A stretch of 43,463 nucleotides of DNA from an uncultured Eubacteriales bacterium (GTDB lineage Bacteria; Bacillota; Clostridia; Oscillospirales; Acutalibacteraceae), in assembly GCA_900540235.1 (NCBI GenBank), contig UQEY01000016.1, positions 1 through 43,463 on the forward strand, written 5' to 3'. Below, piece after piece: positions 1 through 8,893 of the stretch. The notes under the pieces are model-generated. The model saw only the letters and a program-made list of their open reading frames with translations. It searched no databases and had not been told where the DNA came from. Every line of letters starts with the position of its first letter. Positions within the stretch are counted from its first letter, which is position 1. A program made the position numbers and the translations under genes.

Positions 1-2544
1 GGTATTTATCGTGAAGTTTATCTTTTTGCAGAGCCTAAGCTTTGCCTTCGTGATTTCTATTTTAAAACCGATTTTGACGATACATACAATGATTCAAATG
101 TAACTCTTGATATGTATATCAAAAACTACAATAATATAAGAGGTAAGATGGAAGCGTCTGCTAAACTTATTGATGCAAACGGGGAGGAAACCGAGCTTGG
201 TAAGGCTGATGTTGACCTTTCGGGCGGTAAAGAAACCGTAACATTTAACAAGCTTGTTAAATCACCTAAAAAGTGGTCTGCCGAGCATCCTAATCTCTAT
301 ACTCTTGTTATGGAAGTTAAGCTTGACGGCAAAACCGTTTGTGTTAAAACATATAAGGTCGGTTTTAAGAAAGTAGAAATTAAGGGCGAAAAGATTTATT
401 ATAACGGTATGCCGCTTATGATTAAGGGTGTTAACCGTCACGATTTTGACTGTGACCACGGTTGGGCAGTACCTAAAATCAGATATACTCAAGACCTTGA
501 TATTATGAAGCAAAATAATATCAATTCTATTCGTACTTCTCATTATCCTGACGACCCGTATTTTTATGATATGTGTAATGAGTACGGTTTTTATGTTATG
601 GATGAATGTGATGTTGAAACTCACGGTGTAAGGCGTAAAGGTGTTCCGGGTTCAAATCCTATGTGGACAGGCGCAGTTGTTGACCGTATGCAAAGAATGG
701 TTTTGCGTGACAGAAACAACCCTTGCATCTTTATGTGGTCACTCGGTAATGAAGCCGGCGACGGCAGTAACTTTATGGAAATGAAGAAAGCCGCACTTGC
801 ACTTGATGACACCCGTCAATTCCACTATGAGGGTGATTTTGATTTAACTAAGAGTGATGTTATTTCCCGTATGTATCCTACAAAGGATATTATGGAAAAA
901 CTTGGTAACAAGCAAGCTATTACTATTTCTCTTTACGATAATATTGCAAATCAGCTTGCGGCTGACAGTAAGCCTATTAAGGCAGAGATGTATGAGGGTA
1001 AACCTATTGTACTTTGTGAATATGCTCACAGTATGGAAAATTCCCTCGGTAATTTCCAAGAATATATTGACGACTTTGAAAAGTATGATAATATGTGCGG
1101 CGGCTTTATTTGGGACTTTGTTGACCAAACACTTCATGTAAAGGATGAAAACGGCAACGACAATTACCTTTACGGTACAGACTTCCAAGGTCAGGAACCG
1201 CATAAGTTTATCGATATTCCTAATACTACCGCTATGACGGGCAGTAATGTGTATTTCTGTGCAAACGGTATTATCGGCGCTGACAGAAAGCCTCATCCTC
1301 AAATTGTCGAGGTTAAGCACGGCTATCAAAATATCGGTATTACCGCTGTTGACGCTAAGAACGGTGAATTTAAGATTAAAAATAAATTCCTTTTCACAAA
1401 TCTTTCTTCTTATACCTGTAATTGGGTTATTAAAGCTGAGGGTGAAGCCGTTCAAAACGGCAGCGCAGGAATTATTGACTGCAAACCTCTTGAAGAAACC
1501 GAATTCAAAATTGATTTTGATTCTTCAAAACTTCCTGAAGATAAGGAATGTATCTTAACAGTTTCATTTGTGACCAACGAAGCTTCATTAGGCTTGGAAA
1601 AAGGATATGAAGTAGCATTCGAGCAGTTTATCATTAATAATATGTCACAACCGACCGAAATTAAAAATGAAGGAAAGCTTACATTTGATATTTCAAACAA
1701 AAAAGTTACCGTTAACGGTGATAATGTTAAGGTTGTTGTTGATGACGGTAAAGTTGTAAGCTATGTTATTGACGGCAAAGAACTTCTTAAAGCACCTCTT
1801 ATGCCAAACTATTTCAGAGCACTTACCGATAATGATATTGATTTTCTCAACTTTACTCCGCAGTGGGCAAAGTTTCATCCATTCTATGCTTGGCAGAGAG
1901 CAACTCACCATACAAAATCTGTTAAGACGGAAGTTACTCAAAACGGCAATGCAGTTGAAATTCATATTGCATTTTCAACAATCGGTCTTAAAAATTCTGT
2001 TGCAACATACAAAGTATATCCAGACGGCAGACTTTATGTTTACCACAGCGCAACTCCTACAAAGGGTATGCTTCGTTTCGGTTACCAAATGACTATGGAC
2101 AAGTCTATGGAATATGTTCAGTGGTACGGCAGAGGACCAAAGCCTACATATATTGACCGTAAACTCGGTTCAAAAATTGACCTTTATGATTCAACCGTTA
2201 CCGATTTTGAATACAGATATATGCGCCCGCAGGAATCTTCTAACAGAACAGATGTAAGATACTTTACACTTACAGATAAAGACGGTTTCGGAATCAAAGT
2301 CGACGCTTATTATAATAACCCTATCAATTTTTCTGTTTATCACTACACAACCGACGGTCTTGAGAAAGCTACTCATATTAACGATATCCCTTATGAAGAT
2401 ATTACAACAGTTAATATTGACCATAGGCAGCTCGGTGTCGGCGGTGACCTTCCGGGTCAGGCATTTGTTCGTGAACCGTACACAATGCCAAAGGGTGAAA
2501 AACAAGAATACTCATTCGTAATTACACCTATTAAGAAAGGATAA
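1..2544 (+). CDS. lacZ: Beta-galactosidase, GH2 (LacZ type), 5' end outside window
   Basis: Cytosolic glycoside hydrolase family 2 enzyme that hydrolyses terminal beta-galactosides such as lactose. The frame is open from base 1, so the gene enters from the left; 847 residues are present, and about 180 N-terminal residues (part of the sugar-binding domain) are missing compared with E. coli LacZ. Family motifs follow in order: GVNRHD, then DECDVETHG, the acid/base Glu in SLGNEAG (codon at 751-753), the nucleophile Glu in CEYAHSM (codon at 1018-1020), and the C-terminal small-chain motifs WYGRGP and MRPQESSNRTDVR. The stop lies 6 bases before the next gene, so it is probably cotranscribed with comEC, although the functions are unrelated. 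Family assignment is certain; the natural substrate is not shown. Confidence 0.95.
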   Translation, partial: GIYREVYLFAEPKLCLRDFYFKTDFDDTYNDSNVTLDMYIKNYNNIRGKMEASAKLIDANGEETELGKADVDLSGGKETVTFNKLVKSPKKWSAEHPNLYTLVMEVKLDGKTVCVKTYKVGFKKVEIKGEKIYYNGMPLMIKGVNRHDFDCDHGWAVPKIRYTQDLDIMKQNNINSIRTSHYPDDPYFYDMCNEYGFYVMDECDVETHGVRRKGVPGSNPMWTGAVVDRMQRMVLRDRNNPCIFMWSLGNEAGDGSNFMEMKKAALALDDTRQFHYEGDFDLTKSDVISRMYPTKDIMEKLGNKQAITISLYDNIANQLAADSKPIKAEMYEGKPIVLCEYAHSMENSLGNFQEYIDDFEKYDNMCGGFIWDFVDQTLHVKDENGNDNYLYGTDFQGQEPHKFIDIPNTTAMTGSNVYFCANGIIGADRKPHPQIVEVKHGYQNIGITAVDAKNGEFKIKNKFLFTNLSSYTCNWVIKAEGEAVQNGSAGIIDCKPLEETEFKIDFDSSKLPEDKECILTVSFVTNEASLGLEKGYEVAFEQFIINNMSQPTEIKNEGKLTFDISNKKVTVNGDNVKVVVDDGKVVSYVIDGKELLKAPLMPNYFRALTDNDIDFLNFTPQWAKFHPFYAWQRATHHTKSVKTEVTQNGNAVEIHIAFSTIGLKNSVATYKVYPDGRLYVYHSATPTKGMLRFGYQMTMDKSMEYVQWYGRGPKPTYIDRKLGSKIDLYDSTVTDFEYRYMRPQESSNRTDVRYFTLTDKDGFGIKVDAYYNNPINFSVYHYTTDGLEKATHINDIPYEDITTVNIDHRQLGVGGDLPGQAFVREPYTMPKGEKQEYSFVITPIKKG

Positions 2545-2550
2545 ACGATA

Positions 2551-4479
2551 ATGAAAAGGCCGCTTGCCTTTATTGGTTTTTCAGTGGCAATAACCTTACT
2601 GCTGATAAACTTTATCGCTTACAAATTTTATTTAGTTGTATTTGTTTCGGCAGTGGTGCTCTTTGCGGCATCACTGCTGATTAAAAAGACAAGACAGGCA
2701 ACAGTCGTACCGCTCGTTTTCGGTTCGGCAGTGTTTGCTTGTCTTATTTTTATGTTTACACTTAATTTTAATGTTTCAAACCAGTTAAAGCTTGATGACA
2801 CTCAGCATAAAGCTACTTTTAATATAGTTGATTTAATGTATAAAAGCGATGACAGTTTTGTTTATACCGTTAAAACAAAAGCAATAGATGATTTAAACGC
2901 ACCGCAAAATATAAAACTGAAAGTTTATTCGGATAAAGAACTCGATGCAGACTATTATGACGATGTTACAGCTGAACTTAAATTTACGAAATCGGGTGAA
3001 AATTCACTTGATTCTTATGGCTCTTATGCAGATTCACGCTATCTTTTCGCTACAGTTGAATCATACGCTTTTGTAAACGAAAACAACTCAAAACCGCTTA
3101 ACTATTATATTATAAAAATTCGTGAATATGTAAAAAATTCACTTGCACTAAAAATGAAAAACGACACCGGCGCACTTTGCACGGCTTTGCTGATAGGGGA
3201 TAAGAGCAATTTGTCAGACGAAGCAAATGCAAATTTCAGCCTGTGCGGTGTTTCACATATTATGGCAGTATCGGGTTTGCATACTTCCGTTATATGTATG
3301 GGCTTTTATACACTGCTAAAATATTTGGGCGTTAAAAGAAAAGTGCGTATACCCGTTTCACTTGCGGTTTTACTGTTTTATGTGGCTCTTGCAGGTTTTT
3401 CAAAATCTGTTGTGCGTTCCGCCGTGACAATAGCTGTTTTGCTGCTTTCTCAATTTGCAAACAGAAAGGCTGACACACTCAATTCTCTTGGTTTTGCAAC
3501 GCTTGTTTTATGCTTTAACCCTTTTGCGGTAACAGATATCAGCGCTCTTTTAACAGTAAATGCAGTGCTCGGTATGGTTGTAGTAAAACCTTTTGTCGAC
3601 AAGTATTTTAAGCCTAAAAGCAAAGTAAAAACATATTTATATAACAGTGCCGCTCTTACTTTCAGCATAATGGTAACAACTTTTCCGATTATGTGGATAT
3701 TCTTTAAAAATATCAGTTTTATAGCGTTTTTCGCAAATATTGTTATAATTCCGCTTGCCCAAGTTGTAATGATAGCTTCTTTGATTGCAGTTATTTTGAG
3801 CTTTAACGCTGTTTTGTCATTCGTTCCTGTATTTATAGCTTATTGCTCGTCAAAATTGATGCTTATTATAGTAGATTTTCTTGCCGATACGCTCTGGTTT
3901 TTAAATGTTGATATGGGTAATATCGTATTTATTTTGGGTTATTGCGTATTATTATTTTTGCTCGGAATATCCGTTTGTTTCAAACTTAAAATTAATGCAA
4001 AAATTATGGTTTTAACATCACTTATTTTATTTGTCTTTTCCTGCTCATATTCATCTTACATCAATCACACAAGTGATTTTGTTACAATAACTTCAACTCA
4101 GGCAACAGTAATATATAACGATTCGGCGGTTGTAGTTATAAATGCAAATAAAAAGAATGATTACTATAATGTAAAATCAACGATTAATACTTATAAACCG
4201 GACCTTGTATTGTTTGTTGATTGCAATTATGATAAAAAGAAATTGTCGCTTTTAGCACCAAATGAAAAAGAATTTTATAATAATACCGATTTTGATATTG
4301 ATTTATGTGATACAATTAATGTAAAATATCAGTCAGGTATCCTTTATGCCGATGTTGACGGAAACAATGTAACTGTTGATAAAAGATATGTTCATATAAA
4401 TTCCCAAACATACCTTAAAAATATTAAATACATTTATGATAAAGATGATAATTCTACTTTAAGAATAAAAAGGAAGTGA
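2551..4479 (+). CDS. comEC: ComEC/Rec2-type DNA channel protein with a degenerate C-terminal domain
   Basis: Inner-membrane channel of natural transformation, which imports one DNA strand. The 642 residues begin with two or three membrane segments, followed by an OB-fold-like stretch (about 75-170) and the competence domain with the hallmark GVSHIMAVSGLH at residues 233-244 and many membrane helices to about residue 500. The C-terminal 130 residues occupy the place of the metallo-beta-lactamase-like domain, but I find neither the usual DVGQGD entry motif nor an HxHxDH metal site. Upstream neighbour comEC-holA order is the one familiar from Firmicutes. ATG 2551 follows an AAGGA-rich lacZ end. 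Channel function is likely; nuclease function of the C-terminal domain is doubtful. Confidence 0.9.
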   Translation: MKRPLAFIGFSVAITLLLINFIAYKFYLVVFVSAVVLFAASLLIKKTRQATVVPLVFGSAVFACLIFMFTLNFNVSNQLKLDDTQHKATFNIVDLMYKSDDSFVYTVKTKAIDDLNAPQNIKLKVYSDKELDADYYDDVTAELKFTKSGENSLDSYGSYADSRYLFATVESYAFVNENNSKPLNYYIIKIREYVKNSLALKMKNDTGALCTALLIGDKSNLSDEANANFSLCGVSHIMAVSGLHTSVICMGFYTLLKYLGVKRKVRIPVSLAVLLFYVALAGFSKSVVRSAVTIAVLLLSQFANRKADTLNSLGFATLVLCFNPFAVTDISALLTVNAVLGMVVVKPFVDKYFKPKSKVKTYLYNSAALTFSIMVTTFPIMWIFFKNISFIAFFANIVIIPLAQVVMIASLIAVILSFNAVLSFVPVFIAYCSSKLMLIIVDFLADTLWFLNVDMGNIVFILGYCVLLFLLGISVCFKLKINAKIMVLTSLILFVFSCSYSSYINHTSDFVTITSTQATVIYNDSAVVVINANKKNDYYNVKSTINTYKPDLVLFVDCNYDKKKLSLLAPNEKEFYNNTDFDIDLCDTINVKYQSGILYADVDGNNVTVDKRYVHINSQTYLKNIKYIYDKDDNSTLRIKRK

Positions 4480-4483
4480 GATT

Positions 4484-5530
4484 TTGCCGAAAATTAATGA
4501 ATCAGATTTAAAGAAAGAGATTAAATCAGGCGAGTTTAAAAATGCTTATCTTCTTTACGGTGAAGAAAGTTATTTGAAAGAATACTATGCAAATGAACTT
4601 AAAAACAAAATAGTTGATAAAACTTTTGAAGCGTTTAACTTTCACTCTTTTGACGGTAAAGATACCCAACTTGACGATATTCTTAAAGACGCTCAAATGC
4701 TCCCTATGATGAGCGAATACAATTTTGTTTTGGTTAAAGATTATCCTATTGATAAATCTGCAAGTGATATTAAGCTTCTTGAAGAATATTTAAAAGATGC
4801 GCCCGACACCACTGTTTTGGTATTTTGGTTTGACGCTGTCGAAGTTGATACCAAAAGCGCTAAGTTTAAAAAAGTTATTAAAGCTTTTGAAGCGGTAGGC
4901 GACTGTGTTGAACTTCAAAAAAGAAGCGAAAATGATGTTGCAAAATTGCTTGTTTCAGGTGCTAAAAAGAGAGGTTCAAGCATAAGTGCAGATACGGCAA
5001 AATATCTTATTTCCGTTTCAGGAAATGATATGAAAAATCTTTTGAACGAACTTGATAAACTTTCTTATTATGCAAAAGGAAATGAAATTACCAAGCAAAC
5101 AGTAGATAATATGGCAACAAAGTGCCTGCAAGCAAGAATTTACGACCTTTCAAAATTTGTTGTTGCAGGTAATTCAAGCAAAGCTTATGATGTGCTAAAC
5201 ACCCTTTTTGAAATGAAAGAAGAACCGATAATTATTCTTTCTGCTATAAGCGGCGTTTATGTCGATATGTACAGAGTTAAGTGTGCAAAAAGTGCCGGCT
5301 TCGGCTTTGACGATGTTGCAAAATATTATAATTACCGTGGCAGGGAATTTGCACTCAGAAATGCTACAAGAGATTGCGCAAACCTTTCAACCGAGCAACT
5401 TCGTTCATCTATAGATGAAATATCCAAAACCGATATTAAGCTAAAAAGCACTGCCGTCAACAAAAAACTTTTAATTGAAGAACTTATTATTAAGCTTATT
5501 TTAATTGCAAGAGGTGTAAAATATGCTTAA
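4484..5530 (+). CDS. holA: DNA polymerase III delta subunit (HolA)
   Basis: Clamp-loader delta subunit, which opens the beta sliding clamp during replication. The 348-residue length fits the family. It starts with NAYLLYGEESYLKEYY, the degenerate AAA+ entry typical of delta (a degraded P-loop), and continues with the middle and helical C-terminal collar domain (SAISGVYVDMYRVKCA, KLLIEELIIKL). The start is TTG at 4484, with AGGAAGTGAG just upstream; the ribosome site overlaps the comEC stop. The last 8 bases overlap the next gene. The comEC-holA pairing is conserved in many Firmicutes and supports the call. Confidence 0.93.
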   Translation: MPKINESDLKKEIKSGEFKNAYLLYGEESYLKEYYANELKNKIVDKTFEAFNFHSFDGKDTQLDDILKDAQMLPMMSEYNFVLVKDYPIDKSASDIKLLEEYLKDAPDTTVLVFWFDAVEVDTKSAKFKKVIKAFEAVGDCVELQKRSENDVAKLLVSGAKKRGSSISADTAKYLISVSGNDMKNLLNELDKLSYYAKGNEITKQTVDNMATKCLQARIYDLSKFVVAGNSSKAYDVLNTLFEMKEEPIIILSAISGVYVDMYRVKCAKSAGFGFDDVAKYYNYRGREFALRNATRDCANLSTEQLRSSIDEISKTDIKLKSTAVNKKLLIEELIIKLILIARGVKYA

Positions 5531-6116
5531 AATTAAAGAAGCCGTTATTGTTGAAGGAAAATATGACAAAATCAAACTTTCAAATTTAATCGACACTTTA
5601 ATTATTGAAACAAACGGTTTTGCCGTTTTTAAAGACAAAAAGAAGCTTGCATTTATCCGCAAACTTGCAAATGAGCGTGGCATAATCGTAATAACCGATT
5701 CGGACCACAGCGGTTTTCAAATAAGAAATTACATTTGCTCATCTCTCCCTAAAGATAAGATAAAACATATTTATATTCCAGATATTTACGGTAAAGAAAA
5801 ACGAAAAAAAGAGCCGTCAAAAGAGGGCAAACTCGGAGTTGAGGGTATGGATGATAAAATACTTTTGTCCCTTTTTGAAAAAGCAAATATTGAAGTTCAA
5901 AGCGTTGAAAAGAAAGATTTGATTACAAGTGTCGATATGTTTACTTTGGCACTCAGCGGTACACCTAACGCAACGCAAAATAAAAAGAAACTCCTTAAAT
6001 CACTTGATTTGCCGGAATTTCTTTCTACTTCTTCTTTAATTTCTTATCTTAATTCATCAATGGATAAGAAAGAATTTTATTCTCTTTGCAATAATTTGTT
6101 TTCTAATCAACAATAA
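5523..6116 (+). CDS. rnmV: RNase M5-like Toprim protein
   Basis: Probable RNase M5 homologue, a metal-dependent Toprim nuclease that matures the 5S rRNA precursor in Firmicutes. The 197 residues open with IKEAVIVEGKYD, carrying the Toprim Glu, then IETNG, the acidic motif TDSDHSG (about residues 59-65) and LGVEGMDD, all in the order seen in RnmV. The C-terminal part is a small helical domain. Differences from Bacillus RnmV are TDSDHSG in place of TDPDFPG. It overlaps holA by 8 bases, so translation is coupled, and it overlaps the convergent tmcAL 3' end by 14 bases. RNase M5 is the best call; a related DUF4093 Toprim protein of unknown RNA target is the alternative. Confidence 0.75.
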   Translation: MLKIKEAVIVEGKYDKIKLSNLIDTLIIETNGFAVFKDKKKLAFIRKLANERGIIVITDSDHSGFQIRNYICSSLPKDKIKHIYIPDIYGKEKRKKEPSKEGKLGVEGMDDKILLSLFEKANIEVQSVEKKDLITSVDMFTLALSGTPNATQNKKKLLKSLDLPEFLSTSSLISYLNSSMDKKEFYSLCNNLFSNQQ

Positions 6117-7164
6117 TGATTTTGCTTTTTTGCTCAGTGCCGCAAGGCAGGGGAGTTTTATATCCCAAATTGTATAAATCTGTGCAGTGACATTCAAGCT
6201 CAAACAGTTTTCTGCCGTAATTGTCAAGTTTTTCTATGTCACTGTATCGGCTTATTATAGGTAATTTTGAATTTTTCTTCATCTCGTTTAATATTTCTTT
6301 TCCTCGCTTGTTAAAACCGAGTATACGAATGTACGGCACATCCTCACTGTATTCTTTTGTTATTCCTAAATAACTTTTCAAAATGATACGCCTTATTCTT
6401 GAATGGGTGTATCTTTTTGTTTTTATTGCTTCAAACAATTCTTTAGTATTGCAGGCACTTCTTACGCTTTTGAAGATTCTGTTTTCAAGACCTTCGTTTA
6501 CATCTTCGATTTTTGCAAAGTCGTCGGCTGTCATACTTCTGAGCTTTGCAAGAACAGCTTGTTCACAGTTGTTTATTGAACAGATGTCATCCAAATTAAG
6601 CGTTTGCCTGATTGCGCTTGCACTGTAGTGCACATCGTCGGTGTCGTGACCTTTGCCTATTCTTTTAATTGCCGTACAAGGTAAATTTGTGTGCCTGATG
6701 TATTCTATAGCTAAAATGTTGTTAGGTGTGTCAAGCAAGTCGCTGCCGATAACATTTTTTCTTGCAACCGGATAGGAAACACCTTTTTTCATTTCTTCTT
6801 TGATTAATTCTTTATTTTTGTCAATTTCATCCGCAATCATTTTTAATTTACTTGTATTTTCACATTCGGCGCCGAAAGCTATTCGGTCAACCACCCCTGT
6901 TTTTTCAAGTATTTGCACGCCTGCTTTTGCAAATCCCTCGGCAGACATTAAGGCGTATGCGCAAGGCAGTTCAATAACCAAATCAGCTCCGTTTTCAAGC
7001 GCTGTTTTGCACCGCTCAAATTTGTTGTATACTGCAAATTCACCTCGCTGAACAAAGTTGCCGCTCATAACACATATAACCAAACCGTCTTCTTTAACGC
7101 TGTCAATCAAATACTTGTGACCATTGTGAAACGGATTAAATTCGCAAATTATGCCTGTATTCAT
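6103..7164 (-). CDS. tmcAL: tRNA(Met) cytidine acetate ligase, TmcAL
   Basis: Cytosolic nucleotidyltransferase-like enzyme that uses acetate and ATP to form N4-acetylcytidine at the wobble base of elongator tRNA-Met. The protein (353 residues, somewhat shorter than the usual 390-400) begins with GIICEFNPFHNGHKYL, containing the HxGH nucleotide-binding motif, followed by MSGNFVQRGEFA and the ELPCAYALMSAEGFA stretch typical of the family (formerly YlbM). A GGTG ribosome site lies 6 bases before ATG 7164. It is divergent from ackA and shares an AT-rich promoter region with it; its 3' end overlaps the Toprim gene by 14 bases. Confidence 0.92.
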   Translation of the reverse strand: MNTGIICEFNPFHNGHKYLIDSVKEDGLVICVMSGNFVQRGEFAVYNKFERCKTALENGADLVIELPCAYALMSAEGFAKAGVQILEKTGVVDRIAFGAECENTSKLKMIADEIDKNKELIKEEMKKGVSYPVARKNVIGSDLLDTPNNILAIEYIRHTNLPCTAIKRIGKGHDTDDVHYSASAIRQTLNLDDICSINNCEQAVLAKLRSMTADDFAKIEDVNEGLENRIFKSVRSACNTKELFEAIKTKRYTHSRIRRIILKSYLGITKEYSEDVPYIRILGFNKRGKEILNEMKKNSKLPIISRYSDIEKLDNYGRKLFELECHCTDLYNLGYKTPLPCGTEQKSKIIIVD

Positions 7165-7193
7165 AAAATTTCACCAAATTATTAATTTTGTCC

Positions 7194-7223
7194 TTGACAA
7201 TAATATATTATTTATATTATTAT
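7194..7223 (+). promoter_or_regulatory. Promoter of ackA
   Basis: TTGACA at 7194-7199 and TATTAT at 7218-7223 with an 18-base spacer. The -35 box lies inside an odd palindrome, TTGTC-ctt-GACAA (7188-7200). The ackA ribosome site follows about 33 bases after the -10. Confidence 0.65.
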
Positions 7224-7224
7224 T

Positions 7225-7253
7225 ATATTACTAAATAATTATTATAATTTCAA
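7225..7253 (-). promoter_or_regulatory. Promoter of tmcAL
   Basis: On the minus strand, TTGAAA (7248-7253) and TAATAT (7225-7230) are separated by 17 bases. It is divergent from the ackA promoter and lies directly next to it in the same 70-base AT-rich stretch. Confidence 0.5.
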
Positions 7254-7270
7254 TATATGGAGGCAATATT

Positions 7271-8494
7271 TTGAAAATTCTTGTTATTAATTGCGGCAGT
7301 TCTTCTCTCAAGTATCAGCTTCTTGATATGAAAGACGAATCTGTTCTTTGCAAAGGTTCTATTGAAAGAATCGGTCTTAAAATCAACGGCGGTGAAGAAA
7401 ATGTTATCGTTAAAGTAGGCGATGAAAAGTTCGTTTACGACAAAGAACTTAAAGACCATGTAGCAGCATTCAACGAGGTTAAGTATATCCTTTCCGAGGG
7501 TGAACACAAGGTTATTGATTCATTTAACGAGATTGATGCTATCGGTCACAGAATCGTACAGGGCGGCGACAGATATACTAAGAGCGTTCTTGTTACCGAA
7601 AAGGTAGTGCAGGATGTGGAAGAGCTTGCTCCTCTTGCTCCTCTTCATAACCCGGCTCACCTTATGGGCTACAGAGCGTGCCTTGAAGTTGTAGGTCCTG
7701 ATGTTCCTCAGGTATTTGTATTTGATACATCATTCCACAGCACAATGCCGCCAAAGGCTTATATGTATGCCGTTCCTTATGAATATTATGAAAAGTACGG
7801 CGTTCGTCGTTACGGTTTCCACGGCACATCACACAAGTTTGTTTCCCACAGAGTTGCAGACAAGATGGGCAAGAACATTAAAGATTTAAAGATTATCACT
7901 TGTCACCTTGGCAACGGCTCATCTATCGCTGCTGTTGACCATGGCAAGGTTGTTGATACATCAATGGGCTTTACTCCTCTTGACGGCTTTATGATGGGTA
8001 CTCGTTCAGGCGGTGTTGACCCATCTGTTGTTACTTTTATTATGAAAAAGCTTAACCTTACTCCTGATGAAATGGACAATATCCTTAATAAGCAGTCGGG
8101 TGTTAATGCTATTTCAGGTGTTTCTTCTGATGACCGTGACATTTGTGCCGCTCAGAGAGAAGGTAACGAAAGGGCTATTTTGGCTCACGAAATGCAGGCT
8201 TATGAAATCGCTAAGTATATCGGTTCGTACATTGCCGCAATGGACGGCGTTGACGCTATCGTGTTTACCGGCGGTATCGGTGAAAACGGTTTTTGGCTTC
8301 GTTCAAAGATTTGCTCATATTTTGGCTATATGGGCGTACATATTAATGAAGCGCTCAACCAAGCTACCGTTAAGGGCGCAGAAGCTGAGCTTACCGAGCC
8401 TGACGACAAGGTAAGAGTATTCATTCTTGCAACCGACGAGGAACTTACCATTGCTCGTGACACTGAAGAGATTGTTAAAAATCTTAAAAAATAA
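7271..8494 (+). CDS. ackA: Acetate kinase
   Basis: Converts acetyl phosphate and ADP to acetate and ATP, the energy-conserving last step of acetate fermentation. The 407 residues match the usual length. Motifs: NCGSSSLKYQL at the N-terminus, HNPAH near residue 120, GFHGTSH, TCHLGNGSSIAAV, GTRSGGVDPS and the C-terminal FTGGIGENG. The start is TTG at 7271 with a near-perfect TGGAGG 7 bases upstream. Phosphotransacetylase, its usual neighbour, is not next to it. A 39-base gap containing a strong AAGGAGG site leads to the ydbC-like gene with no terminator between, so the two are probably cotranscribed. Confidence 0.97.
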   Translation: MKILVINCGSSSLKYQLLDMKDESVLCKGSIERIGLKINGGEENVIVKVGDEKFVYDKELKDHVAAFNEVKYILSEGEHKVIDSFNEIDAIGHRIVQGGDRYTKSVLVTEKVVQDVEELAPLAPLHNPAHLMGYRACLEVVGPDVPQVFVFDTSFHSTMPPKAYMYAVPYEYYEKYGVRRYGFHGTSHKFVSHRVADKMGKNIKDLKIITCHLGNGSSIAAVDHGKVVDTSMGFTPLDGFMMGTRSGGVDPSVVTFIMKKLNLTPDEMDNILNKQSGVNAISGVSSDDRDICAAQREGNERAILAHEMQAYEIAKYIGSYIAAMDGVDAIVFTGGIGENGFWLRSKICSYFGYMGVHINEALNQATVKGAEAELTEPDDKVRVFILATDEELTIARDTEEIVKNLKK

Positions 8495-8533
8495 ATTATA
8501 CATTTAATATAAATATAAGAAGGAGGAAACAAA

Positions 8534-8749
8534 ATGCCTGAAATTAAGTATGAAATCACTGAACACCTCGGTGTAATTTCTGAAACAGCTCGTGGCTGGA
8601 CAAGAGAAGTTAATATGATTTCTTGGAACGGTCGTGAACCTAAGATTGATGTTCGTGATTGGTCTCCTGACCACTCAAAAATGAGCAAAGGTCTTACATT
8701 TACTGTTGATGAAATTAAAGAGCTTACTAAGCTTGTTGAAAATCTCTAA
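8534..8749 (+). CDS. PC4/YdbC-family single-stranded-DNA-binding protein
   Basis: Small protein (71 residues) of the YdbC family, which has the fold of the eukaryotic coactivator PC4 and binds single-stranded DNA. Recognisable features are the N-terminal beta strands with GWTREVNMISWNG, the KIDVRDWSPDHSKMSKG core, and a C-terminal helix LTVDEIKELTKLVENL-like. It begins at ATG 8534 after AAGGAGGAAAC. It sits between ackA and a terminator, so it is the last gene of that transcript. Cellular role is not established; a part in transcription or repair is inferred from the family. Confidence 0.85.
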   Translation: MPEIKYEITEHLGVISETARGWTREVNMISWNGREPKIDVRDWSPDHSKMSKGLTFTVDEIKELTKLVENL

Positions 8750-8760
8750 TCGAAATATTT

Positions 8761-8800
8761 AGGGGCAACATTTTCTGTGTTGCCCTTGAAATTTTGTTAA
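8761..8800 (+). terminator. Terminator after ackA-ydbC
   Basis: Hairpin GGGCAACA (8763-8770) with TGTTGCCC (8778-8785), loop of 7, followed by a weak T-containing tract. It separates ackA-ydbC from alaS. Confidence 0.6.
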
Positions 8801-8893
8801 GACATTTTTTATTTTAAAGGAAATTAACAAATTTATGATATTAAATTTGATGTATTGATATATTATAGTTAGTAAATTATTGAGGTATAAATT

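Noticed and set aside
844..1455. 203-residue minus-strand open frame opposite lacZ
   Set aside because: It is the antisense shadow of a strongly conserved GH2 coding region, has no ribosome site and a hydrophobic, low-complexity translation.
8800..8893. T-box leader upstream of alaS
   Set aside because: The gap is only about 95 bases and no T-box sequence or specifier loop structure is visible.
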